Positions 25,695-35,127 of a stretch of 64,000 bases of DNA are shown piece after piece. Position 1 is the stretch's first letter; each line of letters starts with the position of its first letter. The stretch is from an uncultured Armatimonadota bacterium (GTDB taxonomy: Bacteria; Armatimonadota; Fimbriimonadia; Fimbriimonadales; Fimbriimonadaceae). The position numbers were made by a program, and so were the translations under genes. The stretch lies in assembly GCA_903927025.1 (NCBI GenBank), contig CAIYLG010000033.1, positions 51,659-115,658 on the forward strand, written 5' to 3'. The notes below the pieces were generated by a model, which saw nothing but the letters and a program-made list of their open reading frames with translations, ran no database searches and was not told where the DNA came from.

Positions 25695-26046
25695 GGCGTG
25701 ATTACCCTCTTTTGGTAACTATTAAATCAGAAATCGCACGCGTGGGGCAGAATCTATCAGATTTTCTAAACTATTTTGATCATGTTGACTCGTGTCGTTC
25801 ATCTGACTTGTCCATACTTTCCGCCCTTCTGGCGGTGAGGTCCCTTGATTGTCATTACTCGAGGCCGTTGACGCGCTGCAGAATTGCAGGGTTTGCACGG
25901 CGATCCTGGTCTTCGAAGCAATGCGTTTGATCTGAAATTCAGGTGACGACGAATAGCAGGCTTACAGTTGTCCAGTTGAACTCAAACGACCCTCAAGCTG
26001 CTCGCTGGCCCGTGGTACGATTCCCGACGATTAGGTCCGTGTTTAA
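25695..26046. other. Intergenic region
   Basis: About 350 bases between divergent genes. I see no gene, strong hairpin or repeat. The short frame running through 25943-26248 on the plus strand overlaps the desulfurase-like gene in another frame and has no coding character. Confidence 0.35.
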
Positions 26047-26049
26047 CGG

Positions 26050-27555
26050 ATCGACGATGGAGTTCATACGAAAGCGCTCTCACCTCAATTTCATCAGGAG
26101 TTCCAAGCATTTGTCGCGCGATATCCGAGTTATCTGCAGACATCTGCTCTCGATGACCTGCGCGCAATCGACTACGCTCGGCTGGATGATAATGAGGAGG
26201 TCTACCTGGACTACACGGGCGGCTCTCTCTATGCAAAATCTCAGTTAGAGAGCCAGTACGCGATGCTCAGCCAAAACGTGCTGGGGAATCCGCACTCTGC
26301 CAACCCCACTTCCACTGCGATGACCGACTACGTGGAGAGTGCAAGAAGGTACGTGCTCAAATACTTCAACGCCGAGGATGACTACATCTGCGTGTTCACC
26401 TTGAACGCAAGTGGGGCGCTGAAACTTGTGGGTGAGGCTTTTCCCTTCGCTCCTGGCGGACGATATCTGGCCACGTACGACAATCACAACTCGGTCAACG
26501 GAATCCGGGAGTTCGCCAAGTCGAAGGGCGCCGAAGTGGATTACACCCCGCTCACGTCTCCCGACCTTCGCATTGATTTGGGCAAGCTTGCGGACAGGCT
26601 TTCCGAAGCCGATCCAGACAAGCCGAATCTGTTCGCCTTTCCCGCCCAGTCCAATTTCTCTGGCGTCAAGCATTCCCTCCACATCATTGAAGAAGCTCGC
26701 TCAAAAGGATGGAAAGTTCTGCTCGACGCAGCGGCATTCGTTCCAACAAACCGCCTCGATCTTCAAGCGGTAAAGCCAGATTTTGTGTCGCTCTCCTTCT
26801 ACAAGATGTTCGGTTTTCCGACTGGGGTCGGGGCGCTTCTCATTCGCAAGTCCGCCTATGGTGTCCTCCAGCGTCCGTGGTTCGCAGGAGGAACTGTCAA
26901 CTTTACGTCGGTTCAGGCAAGGGCACATATGCTTTATGTGGGGGAGGCAGCCTTTGAGGATGGGACGCTGAACTATCTCTCCATTCCCGCCGTTGAGGTG
27001 GGACTGAAGCATCTGGAGAAAGTTGGGGTGGAAACCATCGGCGAGCGTGTAAGGTGCCTCGCAGACTGGCTGCTGACGGAGCTTTTGTCTCTGAAGCACA
27101 GCAATGGAAGACCCGCCATTCGCATCTATGGTCCCACCACCACCCAGTCACGAGGGGCGACCCTAACCCTAAATGTGTACGATGCCGAGGGGCATCTTCT
27201 GGACTATCGTCGGGTTGAAGAACTTGCGGGCGGACAGGGGATATCGCTGCGCACAGGGTGCTTCTGCAACCCCGGAACTGGAGAAATTGCAGAAGGTCTC
27301 ACCGAGGACGATATGATTGCCGGATACTCCCTAAAGGAGGATATCAACCTGCAAAGCTTTGTGAAGCTCCTCCAAGTTCGCGGCCAAAACAAGAGCGCGG
27401 GGGCTATTCGAGCATCGTTCGGCATCGCATCCAATTTCGCCGATGCCTGGCACTTTATTGAGTTCCTCCGAGGCTTCCAAGATCAAACCCAGCCGACGAT
27501 CGGTGAGGTGACATTCGATATTCAGTCATGTCGCGTCATACGCGACGGAAGCTGA
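26050..27555 (+). CDS. PLP-dependent cysteine desulfurase / MoCo-sulfurase-like enzyme, irregular start
   Basis: The first ATG is at 26263 (430 residues), but the same frame is open back to 26047 and encodes conserved sequence: ARYPSYLQTSALDDLRAIDY, then VYLDYTGGSLYAKSQ, normally part of this family's N-terminus. No ATG, GTG or TTG lies in that stretch, so either an ATC (26050) is used or one base was lost just after ATG 26057. The rest is typical class V: FPAQSNFSGVKH, DAAAFVPTN, and the PLP lysine in SFYKMFGFPTGVGALL (K181 counting from 26263). The LRTGCFCNPGTGE motif resembles MoCo sulfurase/selenocysteine lyase-like proteins. It would mobilise sulfur from cysteine. Confidence 0.82.
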   Translation: MDDGVHTKALSPQFHQEFQAFVARYPSYLQTSALDDLRAIDYARLDDNEEVYLDYTGGSLYAKSQLESQYAMLSQNVLGNPHSANPTSTAMTDYVESARRYVLKYFNAEDDYICVFTLNASGALKLVGEAFPFAPGGRYLATYDNHNSVNGIREFAKSKGAEVDYTPLTSPDLRIDLGKLADRLSEADPDKPNLFAFPAQSNFSGVKHSLHIIEEARSKGWKVLLDAAAFVPTNRLDLQAVKPDFVSLSFYKMFGFPTGVGALLIRKSAYGVLQRPWFAGGTVNFTSVQARAHMLYVGEAAFEDGTLNYLSIPAVEVGLKHLEKVGVETIGERVRCLADWLLTELLSLKHSNGRPAIRIYGPTTTQSRGATLTLNVYDAEGHLLDYRRVEELAGGQGISLRTGCFCNPGTGEIAEGLTEDDMIAGYSLKEDINLQSFVKLLQVRGQNKSAGAIRASFGIASNFADAWHFIEFLRGFQDQTQPTIGEVTFDIQSCRVIRDGS

Positions 27556-27615
27556 GACATTGTCCGGGAATTCCCACTTCATTCCCTTACAGTCGGTGCC
27601 GATTAAGCCACGACC

Positions 27616-28089
27616 CTACTCTTGCGTGGCAGCCTTCCGAGGCGGCACCAATCGCGAAACCCCAGTCCCAGCTGCCACCGCTGCCGCGCCAAGGACGGCA
27701 CCTGCAACGATATCGACTGGATGGTGGACGCCTGCCAGCACTCGGCAGGTTCCCACGATCGCCGCGGTGGGAATCAAGGTGAGCCCAATGCGCATGGATA
27801 CGGACAGGCTTAGAAACGCGAGCGTAAAGCTGAACAGCGCGTGGTCAGAAGGGAATCCGTTGTTCGCTGCGTGGTCTATCAGGGCGTGGGCACCCTGGGT
27901 AAATGGTCTTGGGTCGTAATAGAGGCTCGCGGCGGCCGTCTTCAGCGCGATCACGGCAATCAGCGTGAGGATTCCCGCCTTGACGTATTCTTTTCGATCG
28001 CTTGCCGTCAACGAGATCAGGGGTGCCGCCGCGCCAAGAAGAATGGCCGCGAAGAGATACTTTGCCCCGAAGATGATAAGGGTTTCCAT
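27616..28089 (-). CDS. PAP2-family phosphatase, undecaprenyl-diphosphatase type
   Basis: 157 residues from ATG 28089 (METLIIFGAKYLF, the usual start of BcrC-like proteins); the frame opens to 28134. The three acid-phosphatase motifs are present: K-x6-RP as KTAAASLYYDPRP, PSDH (instead of the common PSGH) in GFPSDHALFS, and R-x5-H-x3-D in CRVLAGVHHPVD. Five to six membrane helices fit the fold. It would dephosphorylate undecaprenyl pyrophosphate for cell-wall lipid recycling and may give bacitracin tolerance; the substrate is inferred from family likeness. Confidence 0.83.
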   Translation of the reverse strand: METLIIFGAKYLFAAILLGAAAPLISLTASDRKEYVKAGILTLIAVIALKTAAASLYYDPRPFTQGAHALIDHAANNGFPSDHALFSFTLAFLSLSVSMRIGLTLIPTAAIVGTCRVLAGVHHPVDIVAGAVLGAAAVAAGTGVSRLVPPRKAATQE

Positions 28090-28358
28090 AACAGCAACTA
28101 ATGCTCTGCCAGCGGCGTTGAGGGCGAGGTGCAAGAGATGATGACAGCAATGAAGCGCCCTGACCGAACGGTTCAGGTCGAGAGTCTCTATTGGGTGGGA
28201 TACGGTGACCGGCGTTGCCGGGAATTGGTTAGGCTACATTTACAGAATCTTTATCCCGCATTAGGCAATTCTGGGATTCCAAGTGAATCCACCCTGGCTA
28301 GAATGAGAGTTACTTGGCTGCCAACCCAGCCAGTTCAGTAACCTACGGAGGCCGTTCC

Positions 28359-28721
28359 ATGGCAGTTCAAGCACAGATTCACGAGAAATTCAAGGTATTC
28401 GTCGGGTCGTCAATTTCAGACGTCGCCGAAAAAGTTTCAGGCTTTACAAGCGACGGCACGATCGCTGCAAAGAGCATTGGTATTGAGTTTGTGGAAGCGA
28501 GCGGAGTGTTTTTGCTCTCCCTCGGCTATGCCGAGGGACAAGCGGGATACGCCGTCACCCTGACGGAATCCGTTGTCGGAAACCTTCCAGTCGATGACGC
28601 CGCTACCGAGTTGTGCGCCGCCCTCGAAGCCGCCGCCGCAAAAGCCGGCGAAGTGCTGTGCCACGAACTGTACGTGGACGAGCAGGGCATCATCCACATC
28701 GTCTTCATGGCCAAGGCATAA
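28359..28721 (+). CDS. Protein of unknown function
   Basis: 120 residues from ATG 28359 with a strong GGAGG eight bases upstream; the longer frame from 28314 lacks support. It is an acidic alpha/beta protein: an N-terminal helix, then TIAAKSIGIEFVEASGVFLLSLGY, a central TVxLTESVVG strand, an Ala-rich helix (AATELCAALEAAAAKAG) and two final strands (CHELYVDEQGIIHIVFMAK). I do not recognise the family. It has no neighbour in the same orientation. Confidence 0.65.
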   Translation: MAVQAQIHEKFKVFVGSSISDVAEKVSGFTSDGTIAAKSIGIEFVEASGVFLLSLGYAEGQAGYAVTLTESVVGNLPVDDAATELCAALEAAAAKAGEVLCHELYVDEQGIIHIVFMAKA

Positions 28722-28742
28722 GCTCAGCACGGCAAATTATGG

Positions 28743-28771
28743 CGGTAGAGGGAACCTGGATTGCCGTCCGG
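28743..28771. repeat. Dispersed repeat, family 4 copy 1
   Basis: 29 bases with GAGGGAACCTGGATT at the centre. It matches 45100-45128 at 26 of 29 positions in the same orientation. It lies in the 3' space between the unknown gene and the rhamnosidase. Confidence 0.55.
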
Positions 28772-28797
28772 TTAGCTTGATCTGAGGATCCGAAATT

Positions 28798-31518
28798 CTA
28801 GGGTTTTGGAACCTCAAACCGATACCGCCCTGATCCCACCGTATAAACTGGCGCGCCGTGATCGGATCCCAGATAGCGGATCGATTTCACATCTGAGATA
28901 CGTCGCCCCGACTCCATCACTCTGGAAGCTGACTTCGTGGGGATCCTAACTTCAGCGGTGGTGTTCACCGGGACTTCGATATCCAGTTCCAGTCGTCCAT
29001 CATGGGTTTGCCAGTTACTGGTGATGGGCCCCTCAATGGAAGCGTAGGTCGTCTTAGCCCAGGAGAGCCCAGGGTGAACAACAGGCTGGATGAGAATGTG
29101 TCGGTACCCCGGCGTCCCTGCCTGGATTCCACCCACCATACCGAACAGGTACTGGCCCACCGCCCCAAAGGCGTAGTGGTTGAAGCTGTTCATTCCTGAG
29201 TCCTCGTATCCCTTTTCTGGAGTCCATCCGTTCCATCGCTCCCACATTGTCGTGGCACCGAGGGTGACGGGATAGAGCCAGCTTGGATAGCCTCTTTGGA
29301 GCAGAAGCTGATAGGCAAGGTCATCTCGACCGGCAGCGTGGAGTGCTGGCAGCAGTCGAGGTGTGCCGATGAAGCCAGTGGCAAGGTGTCCCTTAAATCG
29401 CCCGATTTCAGCAGCAAATTGCCCTGCCATTTTGTTTCGCAGCGGAGCCGGTGCAAGCCCCATCGTAAACGCGAGGGCGTAACCCGTCTGGCTGCTGTCC
29501 TTAATCGAGCCGTCAATGCCGATGAAAGCATTTGCAAATCCGGAAGCAAAGCGGTCCGCCATTTGACCGAACGTGGCCGCATCCTGTCGCTCCCCAATGG
29601 CTGCGGCCATCTCCGACATCATCCTAAAGTCATTGGCGTCGTAGGCAGTTCCGATCACGGGTGGTGATGCTCCGCCTCCCAAATTGAGCCAGTCGCCATT
29701 GCCGATTCCTGCGGTGTGGACAAAGTCAGGACTGGTCTTTGCGAGGAGAGCCAGCTTTCGCTTCATTGCGGCATAGTGCTCTCGAATGACTTTGGTGTCG
29801 CCGTAGGTGCGCCAGATGTTGTAGGGGCAGATGATTCCTGCGTCAGACCATCCCACGTTCCAATGGTCTCCCGGCCCAAACGTTGGCGCATGGTCTGCGA
29901 ATTCACCCTCCGGCATCTGGGAGTCTTCACATACGTCCACTAGCCACTTGTTGTAGAACGGGGCGACGTCGAAGTTGTAGACCGCGGTCGGCATAAAGAA
30001 CTGGGCATCGCCGGTGTAGCCGCACCGCTCGTCTCGCTGACAGCAGTCAGTCGGAACCCCCATCATGTTCGCTCGCTGCGACCACTGGATGTTCTCCTCC
30101 AATCGGTTGAGAAGAGAGTCAGAACAGGAGAATGAACCAGTCTTTGTGAAAGCGGTGTGGAACACACAGCCGGCGAGGTCGTGAAGAGACGGACGGCTCT
30201 TGAGACCGGTCACTTGGACGTAGCGGAATCCGTGGTACGTGAAGTGCGGCTCAAACTTCTCGGAACCCTTGCCGGAGCAGATATAGCGATCAATTTGCCT
30301 ATCCCCCGTGCTGAGGTGTCCGGCGTGGAGGTTGTCCATGTAAACCGTCCCGTCCGGGTTGAGCACTTCGTTGAACTGCATCGTCACTTGGGCGTTGGCT
30401 GTCTCGTGCATCCGCATGCTGCACCAGCCAGCAATGTTCTGGCCGAGGTCGAACACATAGACGCCAGGCTTGGGCTCTCGCAGGGAAACTGGCTGGATCT
30501 GCTGGGTGGCTCGGATCGGTTCGCTGCGCTGCCACGTCATCTGCCCGACCTTTGGGTGTGCAGCTTCTGCGGTGGACCAACCTGAAGCCAAGAAGTGATT
30601 CAGGTCCCAACCAGGTAATTCCTTGCGCGCATCGTAGGTCTCTCCTTCGTAGATTCCAGAGAACCGAACGGGTCCTTCTGCAGTCCCTTGCCAGGAGCCA
30701 TCGGAGCAGACGAATTTCTTCGATCCATCTGAATTCTCGACTTCTAGCTGGAGACGGAGAAATGGCTGAGTCCCGTAGATGGGCCGAAGCTTGGACTCCC
30801 AGCGCTGCCAGGCTCCGCTGTACCAGCCGTTCCCCAAAATCGAGCCCAGCGTGTTTTGCCCAGGCTTCAGCAGGGAGGTGACATCGTAGGCTTGATACTG
30901 AACCCGCTTGAAGTAGTTCGTCCATTCTGGGGCAAGGAGATGGTCCCCGACCCGCTTCCCGTTGAGATGCAGCTCATAGAGTCCGAGAGCGGAAACGTAA
31001 ACCATCGCGCGATGAATCTTCTGGGTCCCAATGGAGAACTCCTTTCGGAGCAGGCGAGGCTTGGCCAACTCTCCGTCCTTCTGGCCGGGGTCGGCAACTC
31101 CAATCCAGTCCGCCCGCCAGTTTGCCTGGTCGAGGAGCCCAACTGACCAGTGGGCAGGAGCGCTCCACGCCGAGGGTCGATCGAGGCCATCCCAAATCCG
31201 AACCTTCCACCAGCACTCCATCCGAGCTTTAAGCGCCTTGCCCGCGTAGTCAATCTGATTCGTTTGGTCTGAATCGACTTTGCCGGATCGCCACAGGTCC
31301 GCGGCTTTTTCGGAGAGGTTCTCAGCGGCGGTAGCAACCAGAATCTCGAATCCGCTTTGCCGCTGCCCTCGTTCATCACTCTTCAGGACCCAGCTCAGTC
31401 GGGGCTTCAACTCATCCACTCCCAACGGACTTCTCAGATATTCACATCGCAGGTCCGCCACCTCAATCGGTGCGCGAAGGGAAGACACAGCCGCGATGAG
31501 GCAGAGGGAGGTGAGCAT
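28798..31518 (-). CDS. Alpha-L-rhamnosidase, GH78
   Basis: 906 residues with a short signal peptide (MLTSLCLIAAVSSLRA). The domain order is that of GH78: an N-terminal Ig-like domain (PRLSWVLKSDERGQRQSGFEI), the jelly-roll domains (SALGLYELHLNGKRVGDHLLAPEWTN region), the (alpha/alpha)6 catalytic barrel and a C-terminal beta domain ending GRYRFEVPKP. The catalytic region is at about residues 485-500 (DCCQRDERCGYTGDAQ), and the second acidic residue is in TTMWERWNG. It releases terminal rhamnose from pectin-type polymers or glycosides outside the cytoplasm. It is divergent from the iminopeptidase gene. Confidence 0.93.
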   Translation of the reverse strand: MLTSLCLIAAVSSLRAPIEVADLRCEYLRSPLGVDELKPRLSWVLKSDERGQRQSGFEILVATAAENLSEKAADLWRSGKVDSDQTNQIDYAGKALKARMECWWKVRIWDGLDRPSAWSAPAHWSVGLLDQANWRADWIGVADPGQKDGELAKPRLLRKEFSIGTQKIHRAMVYVSALGLYELHLNGKRVGDHLLAPEWTNYFKRVQYQAYDVTSLLKPGQNTLGSILGNGWYSGAWQRWESKLRPIYGTQPFLRLQLEVENSDGSKKFVCSDGSWQGTAEGPVRFSGIYEGETYDARKELPGWDLNHFLASGWSTAEAAHPKVGQMTWQRSEPIRATQQIQPVSLREPKPGVYVFDLGQNIAGWCSMRMHETANAQVTMQFNEVLNPDGTVYMDNLHAGHLSTGDRQIDRYICSGKGSEKFEPHFTYHGFRYVQVTGLKSRPSLHDLAGCVFHTAFTKTGSFSCSDSLLNRLEENIQWSQRANMMGVPTDCCQRDERCGYTGDAQFFMPTAVYNFDVAPFYNKWLVDVCEDSQMPEGEFADHAPTFGPGDHWNVGWSDAGIICPYNIWRTYGDTKVIREHYAAMKRKLALLAKTSPDFVHTAGIGNGDWLNLGGGASPPVIGTAYDANDFRMMSEMAAAIGERQDAATFGQMADRFASGFANAFIGIDGSIKDSSQTGYALAFTMGLAPAPLRNKMAGQFAAEIGRFKGHLATGFIGTPRLLPALHAAGRDDLAYQLLLQRGYPSWLYPVTLGATTMWERWNGWTPEKGYEDSGMNSFNHYAFGAVGQYLFGMVGGIQAGTPGYRHILIQPVVHPGLSWAKTTYASIEGPITSNWQTHDGRLELDIEVPVNTTAEVRIPTKSASRVMESGRRISDVKSIRYLGSDHGAPVYTVGSGRYRFEVPKP

Positions 31519-31593
31519 CGTGCGTATATCCTAGCTTCAAACGGGATCTGCGTTCCTACCGCGACCAGGGGGGACATCGTTTAGACTGATCTC

Positions 31594-32520
31594 ATGCCAA
31601 CTCCCGGTCCACTCCCCTCTCCTGCTCACGCTTGGGCGTCGATTCCCTACACAGACGGTTACATTCCATTCGGGGAGTTCAAAGATTGGTACCGAGTCGT
31701 GGGTGAGCATGCGGACAAGACCCCATTGTTGGTCCTTCACGGTGGTCCTGGTGCCGCTCATGACTACCTGGAGCCGATTTCACTTTTGGCAAATGCAGGT
31801 CGCAAGGTCTACTTTTACGATCAGCTTGGCTGTGGCCTTTCGGACCATCCCCACAACCCAGACCTGTGGACTGTCGAGCTCTTTGTCGAAGAGGTGGATG
31901 CGGTTAGGCAGGGGCTGGGGCTGACCGAATTGCACATTCTCGGCCAGTCCTGGGGAGGAATGTTGGCGATGGAATACGCCCTGACCCAGCCGAAGGGCGT
32001 CAGGAGTCTGACGATTGCGAACTCCCCGGCAAGCATGATCCAATGGGTAGCCGAAGCCAACCGATTGCGCGAAGAGCTGCCTTCTGACATTCAGGCGACT
32101 CTTCTCAAACACGAGGCCGACGAAACCACCGGTGATCCCGCCTACCTTGAAGCGATGATGGTGTTCTACTACCGCCATGTCTGCCGTGTGAATCCGTTCC
32201 CGGATTACGTGACGCGAAGCTTTGACCAGATTGAAGCCGACCCGGAGGTATATCACACCATGAACGGACCCAGTGAATTCCACTGCATTGGCAAGCTGAA
32301 GCCCTGGGACATCATCGGCCGCCTACCAGAGATCAGCATCCCTAGCCTCGTTATCTCCGGCAAATACGATGAAGCGACCCCGCTCATCGCCGAAACCGTC
32401 GCCAACGGGATCCCAGGTGCCAAGTGGGAGCTCTTTGAGCACAGCTCCCATATGCCTCATGTTGAGGAAACGGAGAAGTACATGAAAGTGGTCGGTGACT
32501 GGCTGGCTGCGAACGACTGA
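31594..32520 (+). CDS. pip: Proline iminopeptidase (alpha/beta hydrolase, S33)
   Basis: 308 residues. The oxyanion motif HGGPG (49-53) and the nucleophile elbow GQSWGG with Ser119 are the S33 iminopeptidase signature; FEHSSHMPHVEE at the end carries the catalytic His and GKYDEATP the Asp. Length and spacing fit the TIGR01250-type L-amino-acid amidase/proline iminopeptidase group. It would remove N-terminal proline from peptides in the cytoplasm; no signal peptide is seen. Whether it is a true iminopeptidase or an amidase cannot be settled by sequence alone. Confidence 0.87.
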   Translation: MPTPGPLPSPAHAWASIPYTDGYIPFGEFKDWYRVVGEHADKTPLLVLHGGPGAAHDYLEPISLLANAGRKVYFYDQLGCGLSDHPHNPDLWTVELFVEEVDAVRQGLGLTELHILGQSWGGMLAMEYALTQPKGVRSLTIANSPASMIQWVAEANRLREELPSDIQATLLKHEADETTGDPAYLEAMMVFYYRHVCRVNPFPDYVTRSFDQIEADPEVYHTMNGPSEFHCIGKLKPWDIIGRLPEISIPSLVISGKYDEATPLIAETVANGIPGAKWELFEHSSHMPHVEETEKYMKVVGDWLAAND

Positions 32521-32702
32521 GGCGTCGCTGCCAAAATGTTCGGTCTCGACTTTGTCGACAACGCGTCTGCCGATCCGCACGGCCCCAACCTTGGCGTTTA
32601 CACAGCGACCGCGTTAACCGCCCCTTAACGACCTTAATGCTTCGTTGACATTGAGGGTCGATTCTATGGGTTGTTTAGGGTCAGGGGACCCGGTGAGCAA
32701 CT

Positions 32703-33593
<891 letters not shown>

Positions 33594-33608
33594 GGGCAAT
33601 CAGAACGG

Positions 33609-33629
33609 CGGCGATGGATCCCATCGCCG
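33609..33629 (+). other. Intercistronic stem-loop in cassette B
   Basis: CGGCGATGG (33609-33617) pairs with CCATCGCCG (33621-33629), a perfect 9-bp stem with a 3-base loop. The following sequence TCGTTTGAG is not a strong T-tract. It may reduce read-through or protect the upstream mRNA 3' end so that prepilin is made in excess over the lipoprotein; this is inference. Confidence 0.5.
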
Positions 33630-33647
33630 TCGTTTGAGAGTTTCAAC

Positions 33648-33818
33648 ATGAAAAACATCAAGACCTGGGTTCTTGTCGTCGCTCCCCTCGTGGCCTGTCA
33701 ACTCGTTGGATGCGGAAGTTCCGGACCCGTCGACCAGCAAGTGAGCAAGCCAAAGGCTAACCTTTCCCCTGCACATCAGAGGCTGCTTGAGCAGCGAAAG
33801 AAGCAAGACGGCGGATAG
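33648..33818 (+). CDS. Very small lipoprotein of prepilin cassette B
   Basis: 56 residues, found by reading the space after the prepilin gene: MKNIKTWVLVVAPLVACQLV followed by GC, a lipoprotein signal with lipobox LVGC. The mature part is about 35 residues and ends QRKKQDGG, with a predicted basic helix (HQRLLEQRKKQ). No family is recognised. ATG lies 54 bases after the prepilin stop. The matching position in cassettes A, C and D supports it as a real gene. Confidence 0.7.
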   Translation: MKNIKTWVLVVAPLVACQLVGCGSSGPVDQQVSKPKANLSPAHQRLLEQRKKQDGG

Positions 33819-33898
33819 CACTCGAAGCCTTTCAGTCTTAGATGCGAGGGATTCGGTAAGCCCTAGAATTGCTTTCAACCGACGAAATTCCCTGGCCA

Positions 33899-33923
33899 AA
33901 TTCCCCTCCGCGGGAGGGGAATT
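33899..33923. terminator. Strong hairpin downstream of cassette B
   Basis: AATTCCCCTCC pairs perfectly with GGAGGGGAATT around a 3-base loop, with GGCC/GGCC flanks just outside. It is 80 bases after the lipoprotein stop and is the likely 3' end of the cassette, although no T-tract follows. Confidence 0.45.
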
Positions 33924-34200
33924 CCGGCCCGACCGCGCAGCCAAATACCAAACTGGATGGCATTACGCTGAAGCAAGCGCGCCAATACGCTCGGCTGAAG
34001 GGTTGCGCTTCCTAATCCCCCCCAAAAAAACCTCTACCTCGGGTGCACATGATCTTTCCTCAACACAACGGGATGGAACTCAAAAGGCATTGAACCAGTC
34101 TTGATACGAAGCTCTGCCCGAATGCAGCGGCTGGATAGCCAGCGTCTTCTTCATCTCCTCCGGAATCAACCCGACTTCCTTCACGACGGAACCCAACCCT

Positions 34201-35127
34201 ATCGATAACCTCGGAACCAACCAACCTCACGCCGACAGACGCGCATCGCTCATCGTCAACACCAAGTCCCGACGTGGCACCGAATGGTTCAGTGAAGCCA
34301 AGATTGCCCTAACCGCAGGCGGGTTGAACCTTGTGGAAGCAAGGCCGGTGAAGCGACCGCGCGACCTTCCCGATTGGGTTGAGAAGCAGATTCGAAACGA
34401 GATTCCGCTAGTGATCGTGGGTGGTGGAGACGGAAGCTTTAGCGCCATTGCCCATCTCTTTGCAGAGAGTGAGACGATTCTTGGGGTCCTTCCGCTCGGA
34501 ACCGGAAACGCATTCGCCCGAGACCTTGGCATTCCGGCACACGTCACTTCTGCCTGCGACACGATTCTGAACGGAAAGGTCGCCTGCGTTGATATGGGCT
34601 TGGTTGGGAATCGGGAGTTCGTCAATGTCGCCACTGTCGGGTTGAGCACCAAGATTGCCCTTGGGCTTCGAGACGACAAAAAGAAGAAATTTGGTCGCGC
34701 CGTCTACCTAATCTCCCTGATTCATGCTCTGTTCACCGTCACCCCATTCCGAGTGAAGCTGGAACTACCTTCGGGGACCCATGAGTTCGACTCGCTGCAA
34801 GTCGTGATTGGGAATGGACGGTTTCATGCCGGGCCGTTTCAAATGGCTCCGGATGCAACCATCGACGGCGGGTGGCTTTCAATTTATGCCTTAGCCAGCA
34901 CGCGCAAACTTGATTTCCTCAGGATGGTGCTCCACATGAGGGGAGGCAAGCAGGGAGACATGCCGGAAGTGCAGGCCTTTCGCGTTAAATCCGGTCGCCT
35001 CACCACAAAGCCAATTCAAAGAATTACAGTGGACGGGGAGACCCGGATCCAGACGCCCGTCGATTTCGGAATCGTTCCTGGGGCGCTCAGAGTGATGGTC
35101 CCCAAGGACTTCGTGGACAACTCCTAG
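34201..35127 (+). CDS. Diacylglycerol kinase-like lipid kinase, irregular start
   Basis: The DAGK catalytic domain is clear: RRASLIVNTKSRRG (about 34237-34278), VIVGGGDGSFSAI with the glycine-rich nucleotide loop, and PLGTGNAFARDLGI. The first ATG/GTG/TTG in frame is TTG 34324, which would delete the first strand, yet that strand is in frame and conserved. Upstream to the stop at 34102-34104 there is no canonical start; ATC 34201 is a formal possibility, or an indel moved the start. The C-terminal part (GNGRFHAGPFQMAPDATIDGG) is intact. It would phosphorylate diacylglycerol or a related lipid. Its stop overlaps the stop of the NRAMP-like gene. Confidence 0.8.
   Translation: MDNLGTNQPHADRRASLIVNTKSRRGTEWFSEAKIALTAGGLNLVEARPVKRPRDLPDWVEKQIRNEIPLVIVGGGDGSFSAIAHLFAESETILGVLPLGTGNAFARDLGIPAHVTSACDTILNGKVACVDMGLVGNREFVNVATVGLSTKIALGLRDDKKKKFGRAVYLISLIHALFTVTPFRVKLELPSGTHEFDSLQVVIGNGRFHAGPFQMAPDATIDGGWLSIYALASTRKLDFLRMVLHMRGGKQGDMPEVQAFRVKSGRLTTKPIQRITVDGETRIQTPVDFGIVPGALRVMVPKDFVDNS

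Noticed and set aside
25943..26248. Plus-strand frame of 101 codons upstream of the desulfurase-like gene
   Set aside because: Overlaps the conserved N-terminus of that enzyme in a different frame; its own translation has no coding character beyond a possible original ATG at 26057.
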